This document shows positions 1-8,720 of a DNA stretch of 64,000 bases, piece after piece. The stretch is from Timonella senegalensis JC301 (GTDB taxonomy: Bacteria; Actinomycetota; Actinomycetes; Actinomycetales; Cellulomonadaceae): positions 163,127 to 227,126 of the forward strand of contig NZ_HE978644.1 in NCBI RefSeq assembly GCF_000312125.1, given 5' to 3'. The position numbers and the translations under genes are program-made. How positions within the stretch are numbered: position 1 is the stretch's first letter; the number at the start of each line of letters is the position of its first letter. A model generated the notes under the pieces. That model had not been told where the DNA came from. It searched no databases and was given only the letters and a program-made list of their open reading frames with translations.

Positions 1-1
1 C

Positions 2-1774
2 ATGGAGAGGATTGGGCTCGAGCCGGGCACCGAAATAGGCGGCTATCGGATCGTCAACCAACTGGGTTCAGGCGCGATGGGGGTTGTGTACCGTGCGCTG
101 GATGGGGGCGGCCAGCCCGTTGCATTCAAGATGCTGCGGAGTTCTGTCATCGACGCCGAAGAACTCCGAGTCCGCCTTATTCGTGAAGCCACAGCAATGC
201 GCAAGATCGACCACCCCGCAGTTGCCGCAATGCTGGATGTGGAAACCGACTCTGACGAGACCTTTATCGTCACCGAACTCATCGACGGCCCCACCCTCGA
301 GACCTACGTGGCGGATCACGGGCCGCTCGAAGCCGAGGAACTTCACGCCTTTGCCGCTCGGCTCTACGACGCGCTGAGTGCAGTCCACGGCGCGCACGTG
401 GTGCACCGAGACATGAAGCCAAACAACGTCCTCATGAGCTCGAAAGGCCCCGTGCTCATCGACTTCGGGATCGCCCACGGTATGCAGGACCCACGGCTAA
501 CGGCAACGGGCCTCGTTGTGGGCACCCCGGGATACCTCGCCCCAGAACTCATCAATGGGCTCGCACCAAGCGCCGCAACCGACCTGTGGGGATGGGCGGC
601 GGTCGTCGTCTTCGCCGCAACGGGGCGCCCACCGTTCGGAATCGGCTCGTTCGAAACAGTCTTCGGCAGGGCGATGGCGGGGCGCGCTGACGTAGACGGT
701 CTCGACGAGCGAGTAGCAGTCGCACTGCGCGGTGCCCTCGCGGTCAAGGCCGAGTACCGCTGGCACCCGGTCGAGGTTCTTGAGGAACTACGCGATGCTG
801 CGGAAAATCCCGACGCATCCGCGCCCTTCCACGAACCGGACGAGGGCACCTGGAACGCAACCCAGATCGTCGAGTATCAAGGTCTTGGGGCGGGCCTCCC
901 CGACACCGACGCCACGCGAGTGGCGCCACGCCTGACGCAACCAGGTGGCGACCCAGCCACGCAGGTCCTCGATGCGGCTGGTTCCACGCGGGTCATGCCC
1001 GCGGCACAGGGCGCGCAGGACTGGAACCAGACGCAAGTGCTGGCCCCCGTTCCCGGGCCGCCCTCCTACCAGCCGGATCCGTACGGTGCCCCACAATCGC
1101 AGGATGTGGGCGGCTGGGACCCACTCGGCCCCTTCGAGATGGGGGAGTTGGAACCCGAGTACGAGGGCTATAGGCGCCCCGAGCCGCCCACCCGATCGCT
1201 GATCATGACGCTCGGGTTGTTTGCTGTTGCTGCAGCCGCGATGCTCGTCCCGGCTTATGCGGGCGCGGTGCTCGTGGCGGTCCTCATCGTGTTCCGGACC
1301 GTCGGCGTTGCGTGGGACAGCTTCCACGAACGCCGTGAGTACAAGGGGATCTCCAAGCGCGACGGGCTGCGCGCGGGATTCGCCGTGCCCTGGAACTTCG
1401 TGCGCGCGTTTGTGGGGCTCATTCCGAGCCTCCTCATAGCGGCGGGTACTTTCATCGTGGTCGGAGGGGTGCTCCTGTGGACCGTCCAAGGGGCGGCGAG
1501 CATCAACAACCCCAGCAACGAACTGCTGGCAACCCAGGGCGTTGTGGCGGTTGCGGCGCTCGCAGCCATCCTCATGGTGTGGTTCGGGCCGGTAACTCAC
1601 CACACGCGTGTTGGCGGCCGGGTCACCGTCCAAGCGCTTTTCCCAGGCAAAGTGGCAACACTCATCGTGGCGCTGCTCCTTTTGGCAGTCATAACACTGG
1701 TGGCACTTCAGTTGGCCATGGGGGCTGAAACTCTCTGGGCGCCACTTCAGGAACCGCCCAGTTTTCACGCATAA
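2..1774 (+). CDS. Membrane-anchored Ser/Thr protein kinase (PknA/B-like)
   Basis: Eukaryotic-type serine/threonine kinase of 590 residues. The kinase domain covers about residues 15-275: glycine loop LGSGAMGVVY (21-30), ATP lysine K43, catalytic loop HRDMKPNN (135-142), DFG at 154-156 and GTPGYLAPE (174-182) in the activation segment, so it should be active. A linker of about residues 280-400 carries repeated T[QR][VI] motifs. The C-terminus (about 400-580) has four hydrophobic segments, not the PASTA repeats of PknB, so it does not look like a direct muropeptide sensor. The ATG lies at the left window edge; its upstream region is not visible, but the N-terminus has the usual length before the glycine loop. 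Substrate unknown. Confidence 0.93.
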   Translation: MERIGLEPGTEIGGYRIVNQLGSGAMGVVYRALDGGGQPVAFKMLRSSVIDAEELRVRLIREATAMRKIDHPAVAAMLDVETDSDETFIVTELIDGPTLETYVADHGPLEAEELHAFAARLYDALSAVHGAHVVHRDMKPNNVLMSSKGPVLIDFGIAHGMQDPRLTATGLVVGTPGYLAPELINGLAPSAATDLWGWAAVVVFAATGRPPFGIGSFETVFGRAMAGRADVDGLDERVAVALRGALAVKAEYRWHPVEVLEELRDAAENPDASAPFHEPDEGTWNATQIVEYQGLGAGLPDTDATRVAPRLTQPGGDPATQVLDAAGSTRVMPAAQGAQDWNQTQVLAPVPGPPSYQPDPYGAPQSQDVGGWDPLGPFEMGELEPEYEGYRRPEPPTRSLIMTLGLFAVAAAAMLVPAYAGAVLVAVLIVFRTVGVAWDSFHERREYKGISKRDGLRAGFAVPWNFVRAFVGLIPSLLIAAGTFIVVGGVLLWTVQGAASINNPSNELLATQGVVAVAALAAILMVWFGPVTHHTRVGGRVTVQALFPGKVATLIVALLLLAVITLVALQLAMGAETLWAPLQEPPSFHA

Positions 1775-1858
1775 TGTAGTCGCGAGATAAACCTGCTGTA
1801 TTGGACACGGTCGGCGGACCATACCGCACCGGATCGTCACACAACGTAAAGGGACACT

Positions 1859-2671
1859 ATGACCAACCAGAATGACGGACTGAGTAAGTCCGCTCGTCGC
1901 GATGCAGCGCGCGAGCGCGCGCTCAAAATCCAAAGGGAACAGGAGCGCCGCGAACAGCGTTCGCGCATGATCATTCTGCTCGGCGTCATTGCTGGCGTAG
2001 TCGTCGTAGCGCTCTTGGCCTTCTTCATCCTGCGCCAGGAAAAGCAACCCATTGACCCAACGGTCACCTCCTTCCCCTCTGATGTAGAGGTCCCGGCATC
2101 CTCGGATGCTTCAGGTGGGTTCACGTTCTTTGCTGGCAAGACCACGAGCACTACACCCACGGATGTGCCAGTCCTGGACCTGTACCTCGACTTCATGTGC
2201 TCACACTGCGCAGACTTCGAGGCACTCAACTCCGAATGGCTTGTAGAAAAGGCCAACACAGGTGAATTCGCGTACCGTATCCACCCAATTGCGATCCTCG
2301 GCTCGCAGCACTCGGTGACGATCGGCTCCGCGTTCGTCGCACTCCTCGACTCCAACCCAGAGGCTGCTATGAAGTTCGCGCAGACCGCGTTTGCTCAGCA
2401 GAATGCCTCGGGCATGTCACAGACCGCCATGAAAGAGGCCATGAAGGCTGCCGGCGCCACTGACGAGCAGATCTCCGAGGCGGTCTCCGGCAAGTACGAG
2501 CGCTTCATGCAAGCCGCGTCCAACATCACGCTCAACAACGAGAAGCTCCGCGACGCCGACGGCAACTTCGGAACCCCCGCGCTCTTCCTCAACGGTGAGC
2601 GTTGGGACATCAACTGGACCGATGTCGAAGGATTCAAGGCAGGGCTTGACGAGGCCATTGCGGCCGGCTGA
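1859..2671 (+). CDS. DsbA-like thiol:disulfide oxidoreductase, membrane anchored
   Basis: Thioredoxin-fold protein of 270 residues. A basic N-terminus is followed by one membrane segment (about 38-58), so the catalytic domain faces outside. The active site is CSHC (114-117), preceded by the typical LDLYLDFMC strand, and a cis-proline loop GTPALFLNG is near residue 240. This is the actinobacterial DsbA/DSBA_oxidoreductase architecture that introduces disulfides into exported proteins. A Shine-Dalgarno-like AAAGGGA precedes the ATG by about 4 bases. It follows the kinase by 84 bases and is closed by a strong hairpin, so the two may share a transcript. Exported clients are not evident here. Confidence 0.92.
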   Translation: MTNQNDGLSKSARRDAARERALKIQREQERREQRSRMIILLGVIAGVVVVALLAFFILRQEKQPIDPTVTSFPSDVEVPASSDASGGFTFFAGKTTSTTPTDVPVLDLYLDFMCSHCADFEALNSEWLVEKANTGEFAYRIHPIAILGSQHSVTIGSAFVALLDSNPEAAMKFAQTAFAQQNASGMSQTAMKEAMKAAGATDEQISEAVSGKYERFMQAASNITLNNEKLRDADGNFGTPALFLNGERWDINWTDVEGFKAGLDEAIAAG

Positions 2672-2688
2672 CCAGCACTGAAGTTGAT

Positions 2689-2730
2689 GCGGGGCCGCGC
2701 CGGACAACTCGTCTGGCGCGGCCCCGCATT
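2689..2730 (+). terminator. Rho-independent terminator of the DsbA-like gene
   Basis: Perfect 13-bp inverted repeat (2689-2701 with 2715-2727) starting 17 bases after the stop codon. The T tract is weak. Confidence 0.75.
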
Positions 2731-2868
2731 GTACTCACGGTGGTTTCGTGGTGTGGCTGCATGGTGCCGGTACGGCCCGTCCGCCTCCGGGTTGGGGGCC
2801 CGCGATTTCCTAACCATGGCAACTTCTGGTTAATCTATAACTCGCACTCGTCGAGTTCGCGAGAGCAC

Positions 2869-2942
2869 GCCGCTTTAGCTCAGTTGGCCAGAGCATCGCA
2901 CTTGTAATGCGAGGGTCATCGGTTCGAATCCGATAAGCGGCT
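2869..2942 (+). tRNA. tRNA-Thr (anticodon TGT)
   Basis: Full cloverleaf. Acceptor stem GCCGCTT pairs with AAGCGGC; the D arm is GCTC/GAGC; the anticodon stem TCGCA/TGCGA holds loop CTTGTAA with anticodon TGT at 2903-2905, reading ACA; the T arm is ATCGG-TTCGAAT-CCGAT. Discriminator base T. The CCA end is not encoded. Confidence 0.97.
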
Positions 2943-2947
2943 CTAGT

Positions 2948-2981
2948 AAAGCCCCTGATCACCATGGTGATCAGGGGCTTT
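2948..2981. terminator. Perfectly palindromic terminator after tRNA-Thr
   Basis: A 34-bp perfect palindrome with A3 at the left edge and T3 at the right edge, centred on ACCATGGT. It lies 6 bases after the tRNA and can act on transcripts from either side. Confidence 0.8.
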
Positions 2982-3129
2982 CGCGTGAGTGCCGTGCACC
3001 TGCAGCGAGTGCCGTCGCGCGGGGACGGCGCTCACCGCCGCTGAGCGGCACTCGCGTAGGTTAGTGCACGGCCAAAGGTGGAGTGGCGGTAGGAGCCTTC
3101 GACATTCCACGCCCACCCAACCCCTTCTC

Positions 3130-3981
3130 CTAACGAACCTCTTCCAGCGTGGGGTATTTGGCCGTGCGGTTGTCTCCGGAGGACGTACCCGTCAGGCGGC
3201 GCTTGATCCACGGCCCCACGTGCACCTTGGCCCAGTCGATGTTGCCGCGGGTGCGATCGGCCAGGGACGCAACGGGGCTCGGGTCGAGTGGCTGTGCGTA
3301 TCGGGGATTCTCCGGGCGCAGCCCCAGACCCACGAGCGCGATGTCTGCCACGAGCTGGTGGCCCTGAGTGGTCAGGTGGATGCGGTCGTCTGCCCACAGG
3401 CGTGGGTCCGCGACCGAGCGGGTTCCCCACATGTCCTTGACGTACGCACCGCGGCGCTGCGCGATCGACCAGATGTGGGCGTTGTACAGGGCTACGCGGG
3501 AGCGTGTCAGCGCAAGCGAGCCTTGGCCGCCAAAGTCGGTACCCGTGCCCATGAGCACGTCGATTCCGGCTGCACGCGCCCGGGCAACGGCGTGGTCCAG
3601 CTGAGCCGCAATCGAGTCGATGTCGACGTGCGGGCGGAGGATGTCGTTCCCGCCGCCAATGATCGAGATGAGGTCGGGCTTCATGTCGATCGCGGCGTCA
3701 AGCTGCTCTGCGATGATGGGGCCCAACTGCTTGCCCCTGATGGCAAGGTTTGCGTAGCGAAGCGGAGACTCACCTGCGGCCTGCCGGCGAGTGGAAAGGG
3801 TCATTGCGAGGAGGTCCGCCCAGCCACGACACTTCTCGGGATCGACGGGGGAAATGTCCCACAGGCCCTCGGAGAATGAGTCTCCGATTGCCACGTACGA
3901 CTCCCAGCGCGGCGCGGAACGGCTGTCTTCGGTTGTCTGAGGATGAAGAGTCACTGGAACATCGTACGTCCGCGTCCGCAA
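3130..3981 (-). CDS. SGNH/GDSL-family hydrolase (esterase/lipase-like)
   Basis: 283 residues. Conserved SGNH blocks: GDSFSEG (33-39, nucleophile Ser35), a block-II glycine near residue 83, GGGND (109-113, Asn112), and DDRIH (198-202) providing the Asp199/His202 pair. No signal peptide or membrane segment, so it is probably cytoplasmic; related actinobacterial proteins are annotated as lysophospholipase or acyl-esterase, but the substrate cannot be read from sequence. It is followed downstream on the same strand only by the tRNA region and has its own promoter or is read through from ung, 55 bases upstream. Confidence 0.9.
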   Translation of the reverse strand: MRTRTYDVPVTLHPQTTEDSRSAPRWESYVAIGDSFSEGLWDISPVDPEKCRGWADLLAMTLSTRRQAAGESPLRYANLAIRGKQLGPIIAEQLDAAIDMKPDLISIIGGGNDILRPHVDIDSIAAQLDHAVARARAAGIDVLMGTGTDFGGQGSLALTRSRVALYNAHIWSIAQRRGAYVKDMWGTRSVADPRLWADDRIHLTTQGHQLVADIALVGLGLRPENPRYAQPLDPSPVASLADRTRGNIDWAKVHVGPWIKRRLTGTSSGDNRTAKYPTLEEVR

Positions 3982-4036
3982 CTACCCGCAAGGCGAAGTG
4001 GCGTGCGGCGCCCGTGAAACGCTCCTCGCCCTCGAC

Positions 4037-4798
4037 CTAGAACAGCGTCCCACCTGCTTCTGCGCCGCGTGCAGGCGGGAGCGTCCAATCGATGGGTTCC
4101 TCTCCCCGCGACAGAAGAATCTCGTTGATCCGAGAGAAGGGCTTGGACCCGAAGAATCCCCGGCGAGCAGAGAGCGGACTGGGGTGCGGGGACAAAATGG
4201 CGAGAGAATCGTCGTGAATAAGGGGGAGCAGCTTGGCTGCGTCATTGCCCCACAGGACCACCACGGGCGGCTGTGGACGAGCGGCGAGCGCGCGCAGCGC
4301 GGCGTCCGTGACGCCCTCCCAGCCAAGACGGCGGTGTCCGCCGGCCTGCCCTGCAGGCACAGTCAGGACGCGGTTGAGGAGCAGGACGCCCTGCTGGGCC
4401 CAAGCGCTGAGATCTCCGTTCGCGGGGGTGGCAAGGCCAAGGTCGTCGTGGAGCTCGGCAAAAATGTTGGTGAGGGATCGAGGAACTCGGGAGTGTGGGG
4501 CGACCGAAAACGACAGTCCCACAGCGTCTCCGGGCGTGGGATAGGGGTCCTGTCCCACGATCACCACGCGGATCCGGGAGAAGTCGGAGTGAAATGCGCG
4601 CAGGGCGTTATCGCGTGAGGGGAGAGTCGGCGCCTCAGCAGGCCCGGGATACAGGCTCTCCATGAGCCTGCGGATCTCGCCGGCAACGGGGGCCAGCGCT
4701 TCGGACCAGGTGGGAGAGACTCCCTGCTCATTGAGGAGCCAGTCGAGGTCTGGAACGTCTTGGAGTTTGCCAGGGTTGCGCGATTCAGGGGAAGCCAC
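4037..4798 (-). CDS. ung: Uracil-DNA glycosylase, family 1
   Basis: Removes uracil from DNA as the first step of base excision repair. 253 residues, slightly longer than E. coli Ung because of an N-terminal extension. Water-activating loop GQDPYP (82-87, Asp84), LLLNRVLTV around Asn142, and minor-groove loop HPSPLS (205-210, His205) followed by RRGFFGSKPFSR are all intact. It starts only 22 bases from the start of the divergent DUF3263 gene, so their promoters must overlap or one start is misplaced. Confidence 0.97.
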   Translation of the reverse strand: MASPESRNPGKLQDVPDLDWLLNEQGVSPTWSEALAPVAGEIRRLMESLYPGPAEAPTLPSRDNALRAFHSDFSRIRVVIVGQDPYPTPGDAVGLSFSVAPHSRVPRSLTNIFAELHDDLGLATPANGDLSAWAQQGVLLLNRVLTVPAGQAGGHRRLGWEGVTDAALRALAARPQPPVVVLWGNDAAKLLPLIHDDSLAILSPHPSPLSARRGFFGSKPFSRINEILLSRGEEPIDWTLPPARGAEAGGTLF

Positions 4799-4820
4799 CC
4801 AATGAGGTTACCGTTGAAGG

Positions 4821-5249
4821 GTGAGCAACACGAAGGACACCAGGGAAAGTACGGCGAGCGAACCAGAGCCAGCGGAAGGCGCGCAATGCGAGCCCTGGGA
4901 TGTGGGCGCGGATCTGGACGTCGAACAAGCTGCAGAACCAGCTGCAGAACTAGACTCTGATGCACGTCCCGAGCACGAGCCGGAACCAGACACTCACGTG
5001 CCCTCGCCCGCGGATGTTGACCAACTGAGCGATCTTGATCGCGCAATCCTCGACTTCGAGAGCCGGCTGTGGAAGAAGACAGCCATCAAGGAACGGGCGA
5101 TAGGCATCGAACTGCAGATGCCTCCCACGCAGTATTACCTGCGACTGGCTGCCCTCGTGCGGACTCCCCAGGCAGCGCAGTACGCCCCCGCAACAGTGGC
5201 CAAGGTGCTCGCGTACCGTGCGCGGACTCGAGGGCGTGACTGGGCGTGA
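4821..5249 (+). CDS. DUF3263 domain protein
   Basis: 142 residues. The first half is acidic and low in complexity; the conserved DUF3263 domain is in the second half (about 68-140) with LDRAILDFE, a basic helix, and MPPTQYYLRLAAL followed by LAYRARTR. The domain is small, helical and typical of actinobacteria; it resembles a helix-turn-helix but its role is unknown. The GTG at 4821 has no well-spaced ribosome-binding site and nearly abuts the divergent ung start. An in-frame GTG at 4902 would keep the whole conserved domain and leave room for a promoter. Confidence 0.8.
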   Translation: MSNTKDTRESTASEPEPAEGAQCEPWDVGADLDVEQAAEPAAELDSDARPEHEPEPDTHVPSPADVDQLSDLDRAILDFESRLWKKTAIKERAIGIELQMPPTQYYLRLAALVRTPQAAQYAPATVAKVLAYRARTRGRDWA

Positions 5250-5384
5250 CGAGTCATCGCGAGGGCGATGAGCACGCTGCATATGGCCCGCGCAACCACC
5301 CTGGCCACGCGCAGCGCGCGGAATGCCGCAGAATGCCTGGCCACCGGAGTGTGACCGGTGATCTCGTGGAAAGTTGGTGAAGCG

Positions 5385-5415
5385 TTGCCGTTTTCGATTG
5401 GGTTGTGGATATTCT
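5385..5415 (+). promoter_or_regulatory. Probable promoter for a leaderless LytR_C transcript
   Basis: TTGCCG (5385-5390) and TATTCT (5410-5415) with a 19-base spacer; six bases then separate the -10 box from the GTG at 5422. No Shine-Dalgarno is present, so transcription could begin at the start codon. Confidence 0.4.
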
Positions 5416-5421
5416 TAGGCC

Positions 5422-6099
5422 GTGAGTAAGAGGAAGCCTGAGTACCCAGCGGACGAGTTCAACCTGCCCAACGGCGCTATCGAGCGTGCCGGTGTTCACC
5501 GTGCAGGGAGGAGCACGTGGAGCAGCCTGTGGCCGTTCCTCGCGGTCTTCGCAATCACGTTCGCTCTCGGGCTCGGCGCAATCAACTACCTGATGCAGGT
5601 GCCAGACTCCAAGGTCGGGGACCTTATCGACCAAGTAACCTCTGGCGGCACCAACGACGCCGGCGAGAGCGACGGCAGTTCGGAGGACCCTGAAGCAGGA
5701 GCCACGGACGACGGAACTGACGCCGAGGGTGACGGGGCCACAGATGGTGCCACTACGGATGGTGGAACCGAAGGCGGAACCGACGCATCCGAGGAACCAT
5801 CGGATGAGCCCACCGAAGACGCTCCGGCTGAGATCAACCGCAACGTAAGCGTCCGGGTGGTCAACGCATCGACCGTCACGGGAGCGGCAGCGCGAGGCGC
5901 CGAGAAACTCACTACGGACGGCTTTACCTCCGTTGAAGCCGCCAACTTTGATCAGGGCGAAAAGCCGACCGCCTCGGTGGTCTATTACAAGGGCGCTGAT
6001 AACAAGGCAACCGCGGAGCGCGTTGCAGAGCTTCTCGATATCCCACAGGTCGTGAGCGCGGATACGCTGCGCGCGGACGTCTCTGTCGTCCTCCGATAA
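5422..6099 (+). CDS. Membrane-anchored LytR_C domain protein
   Basis: 225 residues. A short cytoplasmic stretch leads to one membrane segment (about residues 36-58), then a highly acidic Gly/Thr/Asp/Glu-rich linker (about 70-135), then a C-terminal LytR_C domain (about 137-225, starting NVSVRVVNAST and ending ADVSVVL). LytR_C domains occur at the end of LCP cell-wall ligases or alone, as here; the standalone form probably binds envelope polymer or a partner, which is inference. The catalytic LytR-CpsA-Psr domain is absent. Confidence 0.85.
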   Translation: MSKRKPEYPADEFNLPNGAIERAGVHRAGRSTWSSLWPFLAVFAITFALGLGAINYLMQVPDSKVGDLIDQVTSGGTNDAGESDGSSEDPEAGATDDGTDAEGDGATDGATTDGGTEGGTDASEEPSDEPTEDAPAEINRNVSVRVVNASTVTGAAARGAEKLTTDGFTSVEAANFDQGEKPTASVVYYKGADNKATAERVAELLDIPQVVSADTLRADVSVVLR

Positions 6100-6241
6100 C
6101 ACAAATTGGTAACAAGGTGCGGTTTCCCCCTTTTCATCGGGGCGCGCACCTACTAGGCTCAGTGTGAGTCACCGGAGCCATGACCTTGCTGGTCGGGGCT
6201 TCCACGACGTGAAGAACCCCGCATTACGCAAGGAGCAATTC

Positions 6242-6445
6242 ATGGCACAGGGAACCGTCAAGTGGTTCAACTCTGAAAAGGGTTTCGGATTCATCACCCC
6301 AGAATCGGGTGACCAGGATCTGTTCGTTCACTTCAGCGCAATCCAGACCGATGGCTACCGCACTCTCGACGAGGGCCAGGCTGTTGAGTTTGAGGTTGGC
6401 CAAGGTGCGAAGGGCCCACAGGCTGAGCAGGTTCGCCCGCTGTAA
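6242..6445 (+). CDS. cspA: Cold-shock protein, CspA family
   Basis: 67-residue single OB-fold nucleic-acid chaperone. RNP1 (KGFGFIT) and RNP2 (DLFVHF) are intact. The ATG at 6242 is chosen over an upstream in-frame start because AGGAG lies 6 bases before it and the protein then matches family length exactly. An untranslated stretch of about 140 bases precedes it, as is common for cold-shock genes. Its terminator is at 6500-6532. Confidence 0.96.
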   Translation: MAQGTVKWFNSEKGFGFITPESGDQDLFVHFSAIQTDGYRTLDEGQAVEFEVGQGAKGPQAEQVRPL

Positions 6446-6499
6446 TCGTCTTAACCGCCGAACTTCGGGGCCACTCAACGCGGTCTCGCTGTGACGACT

Positions 6500-6532
6500 A
6501 AGCCCAGCATGTGCGTGACATATGCTGGGCTT
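6500..6532 (+). terminator. Terminator after cspA
   Basis: Inverted repeat AAGCCCAGCAT / ATGCTGGGCTT with an 11-base loop. The downstream T tract is short. Confidence 0.6.
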
Positions 6533-6617
6533 CGTCATGTTGCGTGCACTCCAGCCCTTGGCAGGTCTGGGGTTCTGGCGCGCTATCGTGGTGGAACCTA
6601 GTGCAGATGGAGAGCCC

Positions 6618-8084
6618 GTGAGCGTTGAATGCGACGTCGTAGTTGTTGGAAGCGGACCCAACGGCCTTGCCGCTGCGGTGACGATCGCGCGGGCCGGCCT
6701 CTCGGTGAGAGTGCTGGAACGCAACGAGACAATTGGCGGCGGCGCTCGCACTGCGGACCTGGGCCTTCGCACGGGAATCGTCCATGACATCTGCTCCGCA
6801 GTCCATCCTATGGGTGTCGCGTCCCCGTTCTTCCGCGAATTTGACCTAGCCTCGCGCGGTGTTGAGCTCCTCGAGCCGGAGGTGCAATACGCGCAGCCCG
6901 TCACCCTGGATAGGGCCGGCCTCGCCTACCGTGACATCGATCGCACCGCCGAGGGGCTCGGCGCCGACGGCGCTGCATGGAAGGCACTCCTTGGCCCTTT
7001 GGCAGAGCACCCCGACGCAGTTATCGCCGCTGCTCTCGGAGACAAAAGGTCGATCACCCCGCACATGCTGCGGGAGTTCTATGGCATGGCACGTTTTGGC
7101 TTAGCGGCCCTTGAACAGGGCACGCGGCTGTGGAACCGGCGTTTCACGGGGGACGTGGCGCCGGCGCTTCTTTCGGGCGTAGCGGCCCACGCTATCGGCC
7201 CCATGCCGAGCTTCGCGGCCGCTGGCACGGCGCTTATGCTGGGCGCTCTCGCACACTCGCACGGCTGGCCCATTCCACGGGGTGGAACCGGCAGCATCAC
7301 CGACGCCCTCTACCGCGATCTGGTTGCACACGGCGGGGAGGTGCTAACTGGCCACGACGTAAAATCGCGCGCGGATCTGCCCTCCGCGCAGGCGTACCTG
7401 TTCGATACGACACCGCGCGGCGCCCTCGAAATCCTCGGCACGTCGATTCCGGACGACCTTGCGGGAGATCTGCGCAAGTTCAAGTACGGAAGCGCTGCCG
7501 CTAAGGTCGACTTCGTGCTCTCTGAGCCGGTCCCATGGAAGGTCGCGGAGATCGGCCGCGCAGGAACAGTCCACATTGGTGGGACGCGGGCCGAGCTCGC
7601 GCGCGCGGAAGCACAGATCGCACGAGGGAAACTCGCCGAACAGCCGGTCGTCCTCCTCAGTGACCCAGGCGTCGTGGACGAGACCCGCGTGGTCGACGGA
7701 TATCGGCCCTTGTGGACCTACGCACACGTTCCAGCGGGATCACCGGTGGATGCAACCGAGGCAATCGTGCGCCAGATCGAACGGTTCGCTCCGGGATTCC
7801 GGGACACAATCGTCGCGAGTCATTCCACTCCGGCATCGCAGATGGCGGAGCACAACATCAACTACATCGGCGGGGACATTGCGGGGGGCGCAGCCACCCT
7901 GTGGCAGATGTTTGCGCGGCCCACAGCGCGGATCAATCCGTACTCGCTGGGGGTTCCGGGCGCGTACCTGTGCTCATCGTCGACTCCACCAGGGCCTGGC
8001 GTGCATGGCCTCTCCGGCAAGTTTGCCGCGCAGCGAGTCCTCAAAGAGGTCTTCCACGAACCGGTTCCGTACGTCGGAGTTTGA
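6618..8084 (+). CDS. FAD-dependent oxidoreductase, phytoene-dehydrogenase/isomerase-like
   Basis: 488 residues from the GTG at 6618, chosen because ATGGAGAG lies just upstream and the dinucleotide fold then begins at residue 5. The Rossmann motif VVGSGPNGLAAA and the acidic residue in VLERNETIGGG bind FAD. The C-terminal block (NINYIGGDIAGGA ... PGVHGLSG) is that of the COG1233 phytoene desaturase-like proteins. No phytoene synthase or other carotenoid gene is nearby, so a carotenoid role is not supported; the widespread actinobacterial relatives have no proven substrate. Confidence 0.88.
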   Translation: MSVECDVVVVGSGPNGLAAAVTIARAGLSVRVLERNETIGGGARTADLGLRTGIVHDICSAVHPMGVASPFFREFDLASRGVELLEPEVQYAQPVTLDRAGLAYRDIDRTAEGLGADGAAWKALLGPLAEHPDAVIAAALGDKRSITPHMLREFYGMARFGLAALEQGTRLWNRRFTGDVAPALLSGVAAHAIGPMPSFAAAGTALMLGALAHSHGWPIPRGGTGSITDALYRDLVAHGGEVLTGHDVKSRADLPSAQAYLFDTTPRGALEILGTSIPDDLAGDLRKFKYGSAAAKVDFVLSEPVPWKVAEIGRAGTVHIGGTRAELARAEAQIARGKLAEQPVVLLSDPGVVDETRVVDGYRPLWTYAHVPAGSPVDATEAIVRQIERFAPGFRDTIVASHSTPASQMAEHNINYIGGDIAGGAATLWQMFARPTARINPYSLGVPGAYLCSSSTPPGPGVHGLSGKFAAQRVLKEVFHEPVPYVGV

Positions 8085-8240
8085 CTAAAACCGGCCAGCA
8101 GCTCATGTCGAGCGCCAGGGCGGGTGAAATTCGGGCCTTGAGGGTGTCTTTGGCCGTTTTTTCGCTCTTGACCTCGTGCGATGTCACAGTGTCTGGTTAC
8201 CCTAATGGGGTCAGATCGGTCGATTCGTAAGGGGTTTGGC

Positions 8241-8720
8241 ATGCCAGCTGTTTCTGGAGGTCAGGGCTTTCCTGAGCCTCAGGTCGTGATTGGTTCCGCG
8301 CAGGACGTCGCAATGGTGCGCGCCGTAGTTGAGGTAGACAAGATCCCCGCTTTCTATGGCCGTGCCTACCCTCTCCTTTTTGGGTCGCTGGGCGCGCGCG
8401 GGATTGCCCCAGCTGGCGCACCCATGGGCATCTCGTTCTGTGCCCCTACAGCCACCATTGAACTGGGTGCCGCAGTACCTGTTGCGGGGCCAGTGTCAGA
8501 TGACGGCGAGGTCGTGGCGTTCGCACTTCCCGGAGGTCCAGCCGCCAAGGTGCGCTTCCGCGGGTCCTACGAGCAGCTCCCCGCGGTGTACTCACACATC
8601 CGTTCCTGGCTTGTGAACAACGGCTACACTCCCGGCACGGTCTCCTGGGAGCAGTACGTGACCGAACCGGGCGGCGACCCAGAGCAGAACATCACGGACG
8701 TGTTCTGGGCTATCGGCTGA
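8241..8720 (+). CDS. GyrI-like / AraC effector-binding domain protein
   Basis: 159 residues from the ATG at 8241, which has AAGGGG about 7 bases upstream. It is a standalone GyrI-like small-molecule binding domain: the N-terminal VRAVVEVDKIPAFYG segment and the C-terminal SWEQYVTEPGGDPEQN-ITDVFW block match family ends. Such proteins bind hydrophobic ligands or inhibit gyrase; which applies here is unknown. Its 3' end overlaps the convergent HTTM gene by 11 bases. Confidence 0.82.
   Translation: MPAVSGGQGFPEPQVVIGSAQDVAMVRAVVEVDKIPAFYGRAYPLLFGSLGARGIAPAGAPMGISFCAPTATIELGAAVPVAGPVSDDGEVVAFALPGGPAAKVRFRGSYEQLPAVYSHIRSWLVNNGYTPGTVSWEQYVTEPGGDPEQNITDVFWAIG

Noticed and set aside
3054-3072. GTAGGTTAG as an IdeR box upstream of the SGNH gene
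   Set aside because: Only one half-site; the other half does not match and it lies downstream of the gene.
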